DNA of 64,000 nt from Armatimonadota bacterium (lineage in GTDB: Bacteria; Armatimonadota; Fimbriimonadia; Fimbriimonadales; Fimbriimonadaceae): contig JACRPN010000014.1 in assembly GCA_016223145.1 (NCBI GenBank), forward strand, positions 293,146-357,145, in the 5' to 3' direction. Numbering within the stretch: position 1 is the first letter of the stretch; each line of letters starts with the position of its first letter. The notes under the pieces are model-generated. The model was not told the origin of the DNA, searched no databases, and saw only the letters and a program-made list of their open reading frames with translations. The position numbers were made by a program, and so were the translations under genes. Of this stretch, positions 1-7,180 are shown piece after piece.

Positions 1-500
1 TGGGCATCCATTCTAACTTGGGCAGCGTATTCGATGTCGGCTTGGCCGCCATTGGCAACGGTGTCGCGGGCTGCCTTTTCTGATGCTTGCGCCTCGGCCA
101 ATGCGCGCTGAGCCTCGTGAAGCGGATCTGAACTTGAGCCCTTCTGCGCCGAGTAGTCGGCGCGCGCGGCATCGACATTCGACTTGGCGGCAGTCGTAGC
201 GGCGTCTGCGCCAGGGACTTCGAGCCTGATAATGGGATCGCCCCTGCGAACAAGCTTTCCAATGCCTGTAACGAGGGAGGCAACCTTCGTGTCGTAAGGA
301 GCGTAGGCCGTCGCGCGAGCGCCCTCAGGAACAAGGAGCCTGCCATCAAAGAAGCTGTAGCCGACGAGGTCCTGGCGTTTCACAACGTCTGTTGTAACTA
401 CTGGCTTCTTCCCGATCGTGTTGGGGCTCACCGCGGTCGGTGAAGCGCATCCAGCGATCAGAAGGGCTAGAACGAGGTAGGGTATCTGTGAAATAGTCAT
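1..500 (-). CDS. HlyD/RND-type periplasmic adaptor lipoprotein, N-terminal part (runs off left edge)
   Basis: Reading on the minus strand from ATG at 500, about 166 residues are open to the window edge. The start is a lipoprotein signal peptide (ALLIAGC, lipid-modified Cys18). It is followed by a segment typical of membrane-fusion adaptors: a GRLLVPEGARATAYAPYDTK stretch, then a biotinyl/lipoyl-like turn (VASLVTGIGKLVRRGDPIIR) leading into an Ala/Gln-rich helix that would be the start of the coiled-coil hairpin. Such proteins join an inner-membrane RND or ABC pump to an outer-membrane channel. The C-terminal half and any pump gene lie outside the window, so the substrate is unknown. The family call rests on the lipoyl-like motif and helix layout, not on a full-length match. 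Confidence 0.72.
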   Translation of the reverse strand, partial: MTISQIPYLVLALLIAGCASPTAVSPNTIGKKPVVTTDVVKRQDLVGYSFFDGRLLVPEGARATAYAPYDTKVASLVTGIGKLVRRGDPIIRLEVPGADAATTAAKSNVDAARADYSAQKGSSSDPLHEAQRALAEAQASEKAARDTVANGGQADIEYAAQVRMDA

Positions 501-604
501 TTGATGTGTCCGTCCTTACTGGAATCGTTTACAGACGCGAAGCTACTGAAGGCAATCTGCCCTTTCTTCTAGTGGCGACGCTCCGGACTCCGGGGTGCGA
601 ACAG

Positions 605-904
605 TTATCGTGCCTCCGCGCAGATATCGTCTACCACTTTTGCGACGTACTCGAAAGCCGGCTCATCAGGAACGAGGTTCATTCGCCCAATCGCCAGGAT
701 GGCCTGCACACGATTGCCCACTCCGAGTTTTTGGTAGGCGTTTCCGAGATGGAAGTCGACGGTTCGCTTTGATAGATATAGCGCGCTGGCTACTTCTTTG
801 CTGGAGCTCCCGTTGGCCAGGAGGGTGAGGATCTCAACCTCACGGCTCGAGAGGCTCGTTCTTTCGTCGATTCCAGATAATTCTTCGCCAGTTGCAGGTG
901 CCAT
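605..904 (-). CDS. LuxR-type helix-turn-helix protein
   Basis: A short protein of about 99 residues made almost entirely of a LuxR/GerE DNA-binding domain: LSSREVEILTLLANGSSSKE, then the recognition helix region LSKRTVDFHLGNAYQKLGV and a conserved NRVQAI end. There is no receiver or ligand-binding domain, so it is either a stand-alone regulator or the shortened remnant of a two-component regulator. I chose ATG 904 because GGGAGAG lies upstream at ribosome-binding distance; an in-frame ATG at 958 adds 18 residues with no such site. It lies upstream of the adaptor gene and reads in the same direction, so it could regulate that efflux operon; this is inference. Confidence 0.7.
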   Translation of the reverse strand: MAPATGEELSGIDERTSLSSREVEILTLLANGSSSKEVASALYLSKRTVDFHLGNAYQKLGVGNRVQAILAIGRMNLVPDEPAFEYVAKVVDDICAEAR

Positions 905-1253
905 GGTTACTACTCTCCCTGATTGGCGTGCTTTCGTTCGTCGGGCATCTCTGAACATAGGGCACGCAACTTACTGCGGTTCATAGAACCGCCCGGCCAG
1001 CGGTATCAGAGCGACCGGGCGTTCATCCGTCACAAGATGAGGCATCCCTTCGCGGCGCATCTCGATCTATCCCATAGCGAATGAGCCAAGACGCCCCTCC
1101 CTGCTTCGCAGAGTTCACCGGCCAACCGCTCCACAACATTCATTCTTCACGTAGGGGCACCTGCCGGGCAAGTCGTGAATTTTCTGTCAGTGCTTCTATA
1201 GACAAGGAAGAGCGGACTTGTGCGCTCAGGGTGTGACTAGGGACACTGAGTGC
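905..1253. other. Intergenic region between divergent genes
   Basis: About 350 bases between the LuxR-type gene (minus) and the CxxCH protein gene (plus). It must hold the promoters of both directions, but I could not pick a convincing -10/-35 pair. No RNA gene or repeat is recognised. An open frame on the minus strand across 1140-1643 is antisense to the CxxCH gene and looks like a shadow. Confidence 0.4.
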
Positions 1254-1592
1254 ATGCCTGTCTACAGAATTCTGCTCTTTGCCTTCGCCGTTGGCTTTTG
1301 GGCCGTGGCGCTGGCTGTGCCTGCGTTTATCAAGGACTTTCGCAGCACATACGGGATTAAGCCCGAAAGCAGGATCGCCAAGGCTGGGTGTGGATTCTGC
1401 CATACGACAAAGGCGGCGAAGCTCAATCCCTATGGCGCCGACCTGAAGAAAGCCATGACGCAGGAGAACACCAAGGTCCTTACCGGCAGCGTTCTCAAGA
1501 AGATCGAAGGTCTGGACTCCGACAAGGACGGGGCCAAAAACAGCGTCGAAATCTCGAGCGACACGCTCCCCGGAGACCCGAAGAGCAAGTAG
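1254..1592 (+). CDS. Small secreted CxxCH protein, monohaem-cytochrome-like
   Basis: 112 residues from the second ATG (1254), which places an uncleaved or cleavable hydrophobic leader (ILLFAFAVGFWAVALAVPAF) at the N terminus. A single haem-type motif CGFCH sits at residues 46-50, followed by KLNPYGADLKKA and an acidic DSDKDG turn (residues 88-93) resembling an EF-hand or thrombospondin type-3 calcium loop. This layout is seen in small exported proteins annotated as cytochrome-like or thrombospondin-type-3 proteins. Haem attachment is inferred from the motif only; no distal Met ligand is obvious apart from M68. An upstream in-frame ATG at 1218 would disrupt the leader. It is followed 20 bases later by the collagen-like gene, probably in one transcript. 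Confidence 0.62.
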   Translation: MPVYRILLFAFAVGFWAVALAVPAFIKDFRSTYGIKPESRIAKAGCGFCHTTKAAKLNPYGADLKKAMTQENTKVLTGSVLKKIEGLDSDKDGAKNSVEISSDTLPGDPKSK

Positions 1593-1612
1593 CTCACCTA
1601 AAGGAGCAAACA

Positions 1613-1951
1613 ATGTCTTACACAGAAGATCGAGCCGACTCACGTTCGCTCACATCCGTCGTTCTCGTCTTGCTGGGCGTCGCCGTGATCGCCGCCGTCC
1701 TCTATTTTGCCTGGTGGTCGCCATCGCGCTCGAACCCGGACACGATAATCGTGACACCTCCTACACAAGGCGCGGCCGGTGCACCCGGAGCCGCCGGCGC
1801 AACTGGTGCTCCCGGAGCCGCTGGCGCCCAAGGAGCGCAAGGCGCTGCCGGTGCCGCAGGAGCAGCGGGCGCAGCCGGATCGACTGGGCAGACAACGGGC
1901 GGCGGAACAACTGGTGGCAACACAACGGGAGGCAGCTCGGGCGGAGGATAG
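1613..1951 (+). CDS. Membrane-anchored collagen-like protein
   Basis: 112 residues beginning at ATG 1613 behind a strong AAGGAG site. A short charged cytoplasmic head is followed by one transmembrane helix (about residues 13-34), then an uninterrupted run of 13 Gly-X-Y triplets (residues 53-91; mostly GAA, GAP, GAQ), and finally a Gly/Thr/Ser-rich tail built from TTGG repeats. The triplets could form a short collagen-like triple helix outside the cell; no folded head domain follows. The repeat DNA is also the reason several frames stay open here. It lies in tandem with the CxxCH protein. Function is unknown; a surface or spacer protein is plausible. Confidence 0.7.
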   Translation: MSYTEDRADSRSLTSVVLVLLGVAVIAAVLYFAWWSPSRSNPDTIIVTPPTQGAAGAPGAAGATGAPGAAGAQGAQGAAGAAGAAGAAGSTGQTTGGGTTGGNTTGGSSGGG

Positions 1952-2110
1952 CAGACCTCCTCATCTAGTGCTTCACAAGACCAATGCACCGAGTGGCGCC
2001 AAGCTGATACGCCCCACTCAACGACAAACAAAGGTTTGTCCGGAATCGGATTGGCTTTCCGATCGGAAACGGTTCAGCGAATGTCTTCGCCAGACCCAGG
2101 AAAACAGGAA

Positions 2111-2866
2111 ATGAACAGACAGCGATTTCTTCGTTACGGAGCCGCACTTGGACTCCTATTCTCGTGCCTTGTCGGACCCGCAAGGGCGCAATCGGCGCTG
2201 TACAAAATCGCCGCTGAGATTTTAGCGGCGAAGTTCGGAGCCCAGCTTCCGGATGTCCTCAACCTCGGCGCGTCGAGCGGCCTTTCCATGGCCAATCTCG
2301 CACCCATCTACTCCATGAGCGCGAAAGGCAATACGAAGGCTGAGACCGTATGGAGGTTAAGGCAAGAGGGTCTTGGCTGGGGCCAGGTCGCCCACCGGAT
2401 TGGAATGCAGCCAGGCCGCTTCAACAAGCTTCGCCGGGCCGGTGCATTTGACTCAGGGAGAATCTGGAGCAGCGCGCTTGGAAGCCGATTCGGGGTGCCC
2501 ACATACCGCGTATTAAGAATCTATCGGCGCGGGGCGAGCCCTGAAGATGCCATTGGATCGATCTTGGTCGCGAGGAGATCCAATCGAACCCCGGAACGGG
2601 TCTTCTCGGAATACAGGCGTTCCCACAATTGGGAGCCTATGCTGAGAAGGCACAACGTAGATTTCGACGAATGGAAGACGATCGGAAAGGTCGCCGTCAA
2701 AGCCAAGAGCTTGCCCTATCCCGCCCACATGAACAACAAGCATAAGTCAAGCAAGTCATCTGGAAGGGCCTTTGGACATGACAACGCCTCCTCCAAGAAA
2801 GGGGCTGGCAACGGCAAGTCCAAAGGCAATGGTAAGGGAAAGGCGAAGGGCCATGGGGGCTGGTGA
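2111..2866 (+). CDS. Secreted protein with two related helical domains and a Lys/Gly-rich tail
   Basis: 251 residues from ATG 2111 (AGGAAAACAGGAA just upstream), which gives a signal peptide ending near GPARAQ. The mature part shows two similar segments: one about residues 35-110 (AKFGAQLPDVLNL ... AETVWRLRQEGLGWGQVAHRIGM) and one about 130-200 (SRFGVPTYRVLRIYRRGAS ... ERVFSEYRRSHNWEPMLRRHNVD). Both read as FG-helix-loop-helix with a conserved W..(V/M)...(I/H) end, which suggests an internal duplication. The last 50 residues are Lys, Gly, Ser and Asn rich and basic. I do not recognise the family. A TTG codon at 2036 would extend it by 25 residues but would bury the signal peptide. Confidence 0.65.
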   Translation: MNRQRFLRYGAALGLLFSCLVGPARAQSALYKIAAEILAAKFGAQLPDVLNLGASSGLSMANLAPIYSMSAKGNTKAETVWRLRQEGLGWGQVAHRIGMQPGRFNKLRRAGAFDSGRIWSSALGSRFGVPTYRVLRIYRRGASPEDAIGSILVARRSNRTPERVFSEYRRSHNWEPMLRRHNVDFDEWKTIGKVAVKAKSLPYPAHMNNKHKSSKSSGRAFGHDNASSKKGAGNGKSKGNGKGKAKGHGGW

Positions 2867-3107
2867 GGCTGCCCGCCAGGTCTGCGGAGCCTATGTAGTG
2901 AGCGAGCGCATGTTCGCTTTGAAACTAGAACGCCCTTCAAAACGGCGCGGAATGGTTTTCACACCGCGGGCGTGATGGCCCCAATCTCGGCGAAGCCTTG
3001 AGACATTTCTGATAGCTCTCAATCCCGGAAGCCCTCCGGAATGAGGGCATTGTTTCCAGCACGGCGAGGCGCGTCTTTGGCCTCGAACCCGCGCAGCGGC
3101 ATGAAAT
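2867..3107. other. Gene-free spacer with a small hairpin
   Basis: No coding region is supported between the secreted protein and the tRNA-like sequence. A hairpin of GCCCTC and GAGGGC (3031-3036 with 3043-3048) is followed by ATTGTTT, and could be a weak terminator or one of the short palindromes scattered through the window. Nothing else is recognised. Confidence 0.35.
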
Positions 3108-3204
3108 GGACCGTCTTGGGGCTTGGCGGAAAGAGGGCGCATCGGTTGCCAGGCCGATTCTCTCAATCAGCGGGTCGAAGGTTCGAGTCCTTCGCGGTCC
3201 ACCA
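3108..3204 (+). tRNA. tRNA-like sequence with encoded CCA, isotype not assignable
   Basis: The 3' part is textbook tRNA: a T stem-loop at 3177-3193 (GAAGG, loop TTCGAGT, CCTTC), a 7-bp acceptor stem formed by 3108-3114 (GGACCGT) and 3194-3200 (GCGGTCC, one G-U pair), discriminator A3201 and genomic CCA at 3202-3204. The body before CCA is 94 nt, the size of a type II (Ser/Leu-like) tRNA with an 18-nt variable region. The centre does not fit: the only good 5-bp stem (ATCGG/CCGAT, 3141-3158) closes an 8-nt loop TTGCCAGG, and no Ser or Leu anticodon follows a T33. It may be a degenerate tRNA, a non-canonical type II tRNA, or a normal tRNA that I have folded wrongly. Confidence 0.42.
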
Positions 3205-3310
3205 GGGTTTTCCCCGAACGGTTGCTCCTTTGTGCCGAGGGAGTCTCGCGCGGGGTTGCGGCAGGAAGTCCTTATCAAGAAAGCGATCGGCCCGCCCATT
3301 TTCACTCGGC

Positions 3311-4261
3311 TCAGGCCTTGCCAGGCTTGCTCCGAGTTTTGAGGCGGTCCAGCATGACGGCTGCCAGCAGAATCGCCCCTGAGATCAAGTACTGATAGAA
3401 GGTCGGCACGCTCTTCAGGTCCATCACGTTCTGAACGGTGCCCATGATGAGCACCCCGACCACGACGTGAAAGATCGACCCGAGCCCACCCGTCAAAGAC
3501 ACACCGCCAAGCACACAGGCACTAATGACCCTGAGCTCTAGGCCCATCATGCTTTTTGGGTCGCCGAGCTGCTGCTGCGCCGAGCTCACTACCCCCGCGA
3601 GCCCCGCCAGCAGGGCCTGGAGGGCGAAGATCGTAATCTTGACCCTCGATAGCGGCACGCCGGCGTAGAACGTCGCTTCCTTGTTGCCCCCGATGGCGAG
3701 CGTGTGCCTTCCGAAAACCGTGCGATGAAGAAGCAGGCCAAACACCACCAAACAGAGCACGAGGATCCAGATGGGCATTGGGATGCCGGCGAGGTTGCCC
3801 GTTCCAATCTTGGCCACCGTTTCGTCCCCAATTCCGAGCGAGTTGCCATCGTTCAAAAGGTAGGCGGTCCCGCGCACGATCTGCATGGTCGCCAGGGTGG
3901 TGATCAGGGCGTTGATGCCCACCACCGCGATAATTGCCCCGTTCACAGCGCCTATCGCCATGCTCGCCAACAAGGCAATGAAGAGGGATGGAACGGCTCC
4001 CAGGCCCTTGGCGAGAAGCACCGCCGTCAGAGTGCCCGCAAACGCTGCCACAGAGCCCACGGAAAGGTCGAAATCGCCCGATGCCAGGCAGAACAGCATC
4101 CCGCAAGCCACGATGCCCGTGGTGGTGAGGCTGAGCCCGAGCGAGTAGACAAGGTTGGTGGCGGTGGCGAAGTTGGGGACGGTTGCCGCGTAGATGAGCA
4201 AGCCCACAAGCACAAGGCCAATTCCGGCCCGGTCCCAGAGGATGCGCAGGTTCTTGCCCAT
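3311..4261 (-). CDS. araH: Arabinose-type ABC transporter permease (AraH-like)
   Basis: 316 residues, a hydrophobic permease of the RbsC/AraH (BPD_transp_2) family that forms the membrane channel of a monosaccharide ABC importer. Stretches such as TGIVACGMLFCLASGDFDLS, NALITTLATMQIVRG, FGLLLHRTVFGRHTLAIGGN and VISACVLGGVSLTGGLGSI match my recollection of E. coli AraH closely, more so than RbsC. The length is normal for the family. It lies 25 bases downstream of the AraF-like binding protein on the same strand, so the two form an operon. No AraG-type ATPase is found next to them or anywhere in the window. L-arabinose as substrate follows from similarity; related pentoses are possible. Confidence 0.88.
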   Translation of the reverse strand: MGKNLRILWDRAGIGLVLVGLLIYAATVPNFATATNLVYSLGLSLTTTGIVACGMLFCLASGDFDLSVGSVAAFAGTLTAVLLAKGLGAVPSLFIALLASMAIGAVNGAIIAVVGINALITTLATMQIVRGTAYLLNDGNSLGIGDETVAKIGTGNLAGIPMPIWILVLCLVVFGLLLHRTVFGRHTLAIGGNKEATFYAGVPLSRVKITIFALQALLAGLAGVVSSAQQQLGDPKSMMGLELRVISACVLGGVSLTGGLGSIFHVVVGVLIMGTVQNVMDLKSVPTFYQYLISGAILLAAVMLDRLKTRSKPGKA

Positions 4262-4286
4262 GGGGAATAGCCGTCCTCGGGCTGAT

Positions 4287-5309
4287 TTAGGGGATCAGGC
4301 CCTGCTCTTCAAGGACCTTTTTGTAGTTGTCCCGGGTGATCAGGATCCCGTCGGTGTAAGTGATTCTGGGGGGCTCGACCCCCTCTTTGAGCCACTTGAA
4401 CATCATCTCGCAGGTGTCGTGGCCGTGCCGTTTCGCTTGTAGGAGGATCGACCCAAAAAGGCCCGTTGGCTTCTCCTTCTTCAGGTCCTCCAGCGCCGAG
4501 TCGCCGTTGATCCCAATTCCTATTACGCGTTCCGCCGGGATGTTGAAGGCCTCCGTGGCCCGAACCGCACCCATCGAGGCAGAGTCGTTCATGCCTGCGA
4601 TGAGCCAGTACTTGACGTTAGGGTGCTGGGTCAAAACGACGGTTGCCGCATCGCGCCCGCCAGGTACGTCGGTCGTTTTCTGGGGGGTCTCGTAGATCTG
4701 TCCGGCCGGGAAGCCCTTGGCCTTGGCGCCCTCGATGGCGCCGTCCGTCCTTTCCCGCGCCGTGTCAAGTTCTTTGCGAGTGACCACGAGCATCCCGGTT
4801 TCCTCAGGCTTCCAGCCGCGTGCGCCCATCTCGGCAATCAGGGACTCGCCCAGCGAGATGCCTATCTTCTTCGCGCTGATCCCGAGGTGGTGGACGTCGA
4901 GGAACTTGCCGTCCGCTCCCAAAAGCTGATCGTCAACCGTCAGGAGCTTGAGGTTCCTTTGTTGGCATTTTGAGACGATTGCCGGTCCCAGGCGGACGTC
5001 GGGGGTGCAGATGATCAGCCCTTGAGCGCCTTGAGCGGCCGCATTCTCGATCTTGCTTAGGACCTGCTCACTATCGGTCGCCGCGATTTTGATCAGCTCG
5101 AAGCCCAGTTCCTTGGCCGCCTCATCCGCGAACCGCCATTCAAGCTGAAACCAGGGTTCTTCCGGCTGCTTGACGATGAATGCGATCTTGATCTTCGATC
5201 CTTCGGCGGGCTGGTCCGACGCTTGTTTCTCCGCCGGAGCCCCTCCGCTGCAGCCGAACAAGAGCATGGACAAGAAGGCGAGAAGCAGGAGCTTGTACCA
5301 GCGAACCAT
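4287..5309 (-). CDS. araF: Arabinose-type ABC transporter substrate-binding lipoprotein (AraF-like)
   Basis: 340 residues from ATG 5309, which is preceded by GGAGG and begins a lipoprotein signal peptide with lipobox LLFGC (Cys20); reading further upstream to 5459 adds an implausible leader. The mature part is a type I periplasmic-binding fold with segments I recall from E. coli AraF: FIVKQPEEPWFQLEWRFADE, ICTPD, VDDQLLG, ELDTARERTDGAI, YWLIAGMNDSASMGAVRATE and IGIGINGDSAL. It captures the sugar outside the inner membrane and delivers it to the AraH-like permease encoded directly downstream. Lipid anchoring instead of free periplasmic secretion differs from the E. coli protein. Confidence 0.88.
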   Translation of the reverse strand: MVRWYKLLLLAFLSMLLFGCSGGAPAEKQASDQPAEGSKIKIAFIVKQPEEPWFQLEWRFADEAAKELGFELIKIAATDSEQVLSKIENAAAQGAQGLIICTPDVRLGPAIVSKCQQRNLKLLTVDDQLLGADGKFLDVHHLGISAKKIGISLGESLIAEMGARGWKPEETGMLVVTRKELDTARERTDGAIEGAKAKGFPAGQIYETPQKTTDVPGGRDAATVVLTQHPNVKYWLIAGMNDSASMGAVRATEAFNIPAERVIGIGINGDSALEDLKKEKPTGLFGSILLQAKRHGHDTCEMMFKWLKEGVEPPRITYTDGILITRDNYKKVLEEQGLIP

Positions 5310-5420
5310 TTGGAACCTCCAAGGCGGACCGTTCAAGCGTACCGCAGTCTGCCGGGCCCGCACAGCCGGGCTCGTGGAGGGGCCGGTTGTCACACGGAAA
5401 TGGTCCACAATGCAGCAACC

Positions 5421-6242
5421 ATGCGCATCGGCCCCTACATGCTCTCGGTCCACAATCACGGTTTCTTTCGGCTCGACGGCGGCGCGATGTTTGGCTCAAT
5501 ACCAAAGAACCTCTGGGATCTGTCTGCGCCCGCCGACGAGAGCAACCGCATCCTCTTGGCGACGCGTTCATTGATCCTGGAGGGAGAGGGCCGCAAGGTG
5601 ATGATCGACGCGGGATGCGGCGACCGATGGAGCGAAAAGCAACGAGCGATCTTCGCCCTGGCCGATGAGGCCTATTCTCCCATCCCCGGCGTGACCGACG
5701 TTCTCCTCACCCATCTGCATTTCGATCACGCCAGTGGGATCACACAGATCGAGAATGGCGTTGCAACCCCCAACTATCCCGGCGCGCGGCATTGGGTGAG
5801 CGCTGAGAACGTGCGAAACGCCCGAAGCCCCCACCCGCGCGAGCGGGCGAGCTACCTGATAGAGGACCTGCAGGTGCTGGAGCAGGTTGAGACGATCCAT
5901 ACCGAGGATGGCCAAGAGGTTCTGCCGGGCGTGAGCGTTCATCAAGTCCACGGGCACACCCGGGGGCTGCAATGGATCAAGGTTACGGATGGAACGAACA
6001 CGGCGGTTTATCCGGCGGACCTGATGCCCACCTCGGCGCACGCGCCCATGATGTACGTGATGGGCTACGACATGTGCGCGCAGACCTGCATGGCGGAAAA
6101 GGATGCCTTCATCAGGCAAGCCGTCGGGGAGCGCTGGACCGTGGTCTTTGAACACGATCCCAAACTCGCCGCTGGGAAGCTGGGCTTCGACGAGCGGGGA
6201 AGGGCGTTCATTTCCGAGCCTTTCGAAATGCCCGAGGCGTAA
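5421..6242 (+). CDS. Metallo-beta-lactamase-fold hydrolase (lactonase/YtnP-like)
   Basis: 273 residues with the dinuclear-zinc signature THLHFDH (His98, His100, Asp102, His103), a later HGHTRG (about residue 177), an Asp in the YPADLMP turn and a final FEHDP histidine. The opening RLDGGAMFG..PK.LW is typical of MBL-fold hydrolases often annotated as N-acyl-homoserine lactonase or YtnP family. The substrate cannot be read from sequence. I chose ATG 5421 since the family-like start MRIGPY begins there; ATG 5400 in the same frame is possible. It is divergent from araF, with the promoters sharing a gap of about 110 bases. Confidence 0.82.
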   Translation: MRIGPYMLSVHNHGFFRLDGGAMFGSIPKNLWDLSAPADESNRILLATRSLILEGEGRKVMIDAGCGDRWSEKQRAIFALADEAYSPIPGVTDVLLTHLHFDHASGITQIENGVATPNYPGARHWVSAENVRNARSPHPRERASYLIEDLQVLEQVETIHTEDGQEVLPGVSVHQVHGHTRGLQWIKVTDGTNTAVYPADLMPTSAHAPMMYVMGYDMCAQTCMAEKDAFIRQAVGERWTVVFEHDPKLAAGKLGFDERGRAFISEPFEMPEA

Positions 6243-6323
6243 AGCGATGGGACCCAAGCAGGAAGCCCGCCTCGCCGTCCACTTGGAACGACCAAACGGG
6301 CTCCGTTTCCCTAAATGAAGCGC

Positions 6324-7007
6324 CTATCGCGTTCTGCGTCGGAGCAGTATGCCGAAGCCCAGTGCGATTCCGGCCAGCGATGCCGGTTCGGGCACAAGGG
6401 TGGTTCGCCATCGCCCGTTGGGCAGGTCGAGCTCGAAGCGGATCACGTCGCCGTCATTCACATGGAGCGTGTTGTTTCCGGCGCCGTTGCCGAAGTCTCC
6501 GCCGATGCTTACAGCCCAGTCGCCCGACTTGCGGAACTTCCACTCGTAGTCTCCCGCCGCGAAAGCGAAGTCGCCCGAGTAGAGGCCGCCGCCCATATTG
6601 GCCAGGTCAAAGCCGCCGGATCCCCAGCCGCTCATACTGCCCACCACTTCCCAACCGAACTGGCCAGGATCGTCGTAGCCGAGCCGCCACCAGCCGTCCG
6701 GGTTCCAACCATCGGCAAACGGATAGCTCTTGAACATGTGGACGGTTAAGTTGCCGGCGGCATCGGCCGCTGTACGGCAGTCCGTTCCAGGAGCGTTTTC
6801 CGACCAGTCGCCATTGGCGACTTTGAAGTTGTAGAGAGAGCCCGGAGTCAGGCCGCCCATGGTGAGCATGTAATGCCCGCCGCCCATGCCATTCAGGGGA
6901 TCGGACGTTCCCCAACCGTTGAACTCGCCTCGAAGATAGTAGGTTTGGCCCAGCGCCAATGAGGCGCCAGTTACCAAGAACACCGTGGTCCATAGACCCT
7001 TTTTCAT
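6324..7007 (-). CDS. PEP-CTERM protein with two carbohydrate-binding-like E-set domains
   Basis: 227 residues from ATG 7007, which has an ideal AGGAGG site; the upstream in-frame ATG at 7073 lacks one. The protein has a signal peptide (MKKGLWTTVFLVTGASLALG), two similar beta-sandwich segments (YYLRGEFNGWG ... NFKVANGDWSE and WEVVGSMSGWG ... YEWKFRKSGDWAVS) and a C-terminal PEP-CTERM sorting signal (VPEPASLAGIALGFGILL plus RRRTR). The FNGWG and KF..GDW pattern resembles CBM48/AMPK-type glycogen-binding or starch-binding E-set domains. PEP-CTERM proteins are normally processed by an exosortase, which is not in this window. It probably sits at the cell surface; binding to glucans is an inference. 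Confidence 0.75.
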   Translation of the reverse strand: MKKGLWTTVFLVTGASLALGQTYYLRGEFNGWGTSDPLNGMGGGHYMLTMGGLTPGSLYNFKVANGDWSENAPGTDCRTAADAAGNLTVHMFKSYPFADGWNPDGWWRLGYDDPGQFGWEVVGSMSGWGSGGFDLANMGGGLYSGDFAFAAGDYEWKFRKSGDWAVSIGGDFGNGAGNNTLHVNDGDVIRFELDLPNGRWRTTLVPEPASLAGIALGFGILLRRRTR

Positions 7008-7180
7008 ACAGATTCCTCCTCGAATCACGCCCGTGTGGGCGCCAAATAGACAGACGTCACATTCAGGATACAACGAGAATACGTATTCACTATCAGATTG
7101 CCCCTAGAAGAATTGCCGGTTTTGCAGGGGAAAGTACGGGTGGTGCAGAATGCTAACCAATCCGGAGGGTTCTTGATCCC
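7008..7180. promoter_or_regulatory. Divergent promoter region
   Basis: This 173-base gap separates the PEP-CTERM gene (minus) from the RbsB-like gene (plus). It is locally AT-richer than its surroundings around 7070-7120, as expected of a promoter region. I could not define -10 and -35 boxes with confidence. Confidence 0.35.

Noticed and set aside
2867..3204. tmRNA, because of the tRNA-like 3' end
   Set aside because: No 5' half (GGGGC..TTCGAC) and no tag-peptide frame is found in the 300 bases upstream; the acceptor stem closes over 94 nt.
3311..5309. A complete arabinose operon
   Set aside because: araF and araH are recognisable, but no araG, araA, araB or araD is in the window, so only uptake components are claimed.
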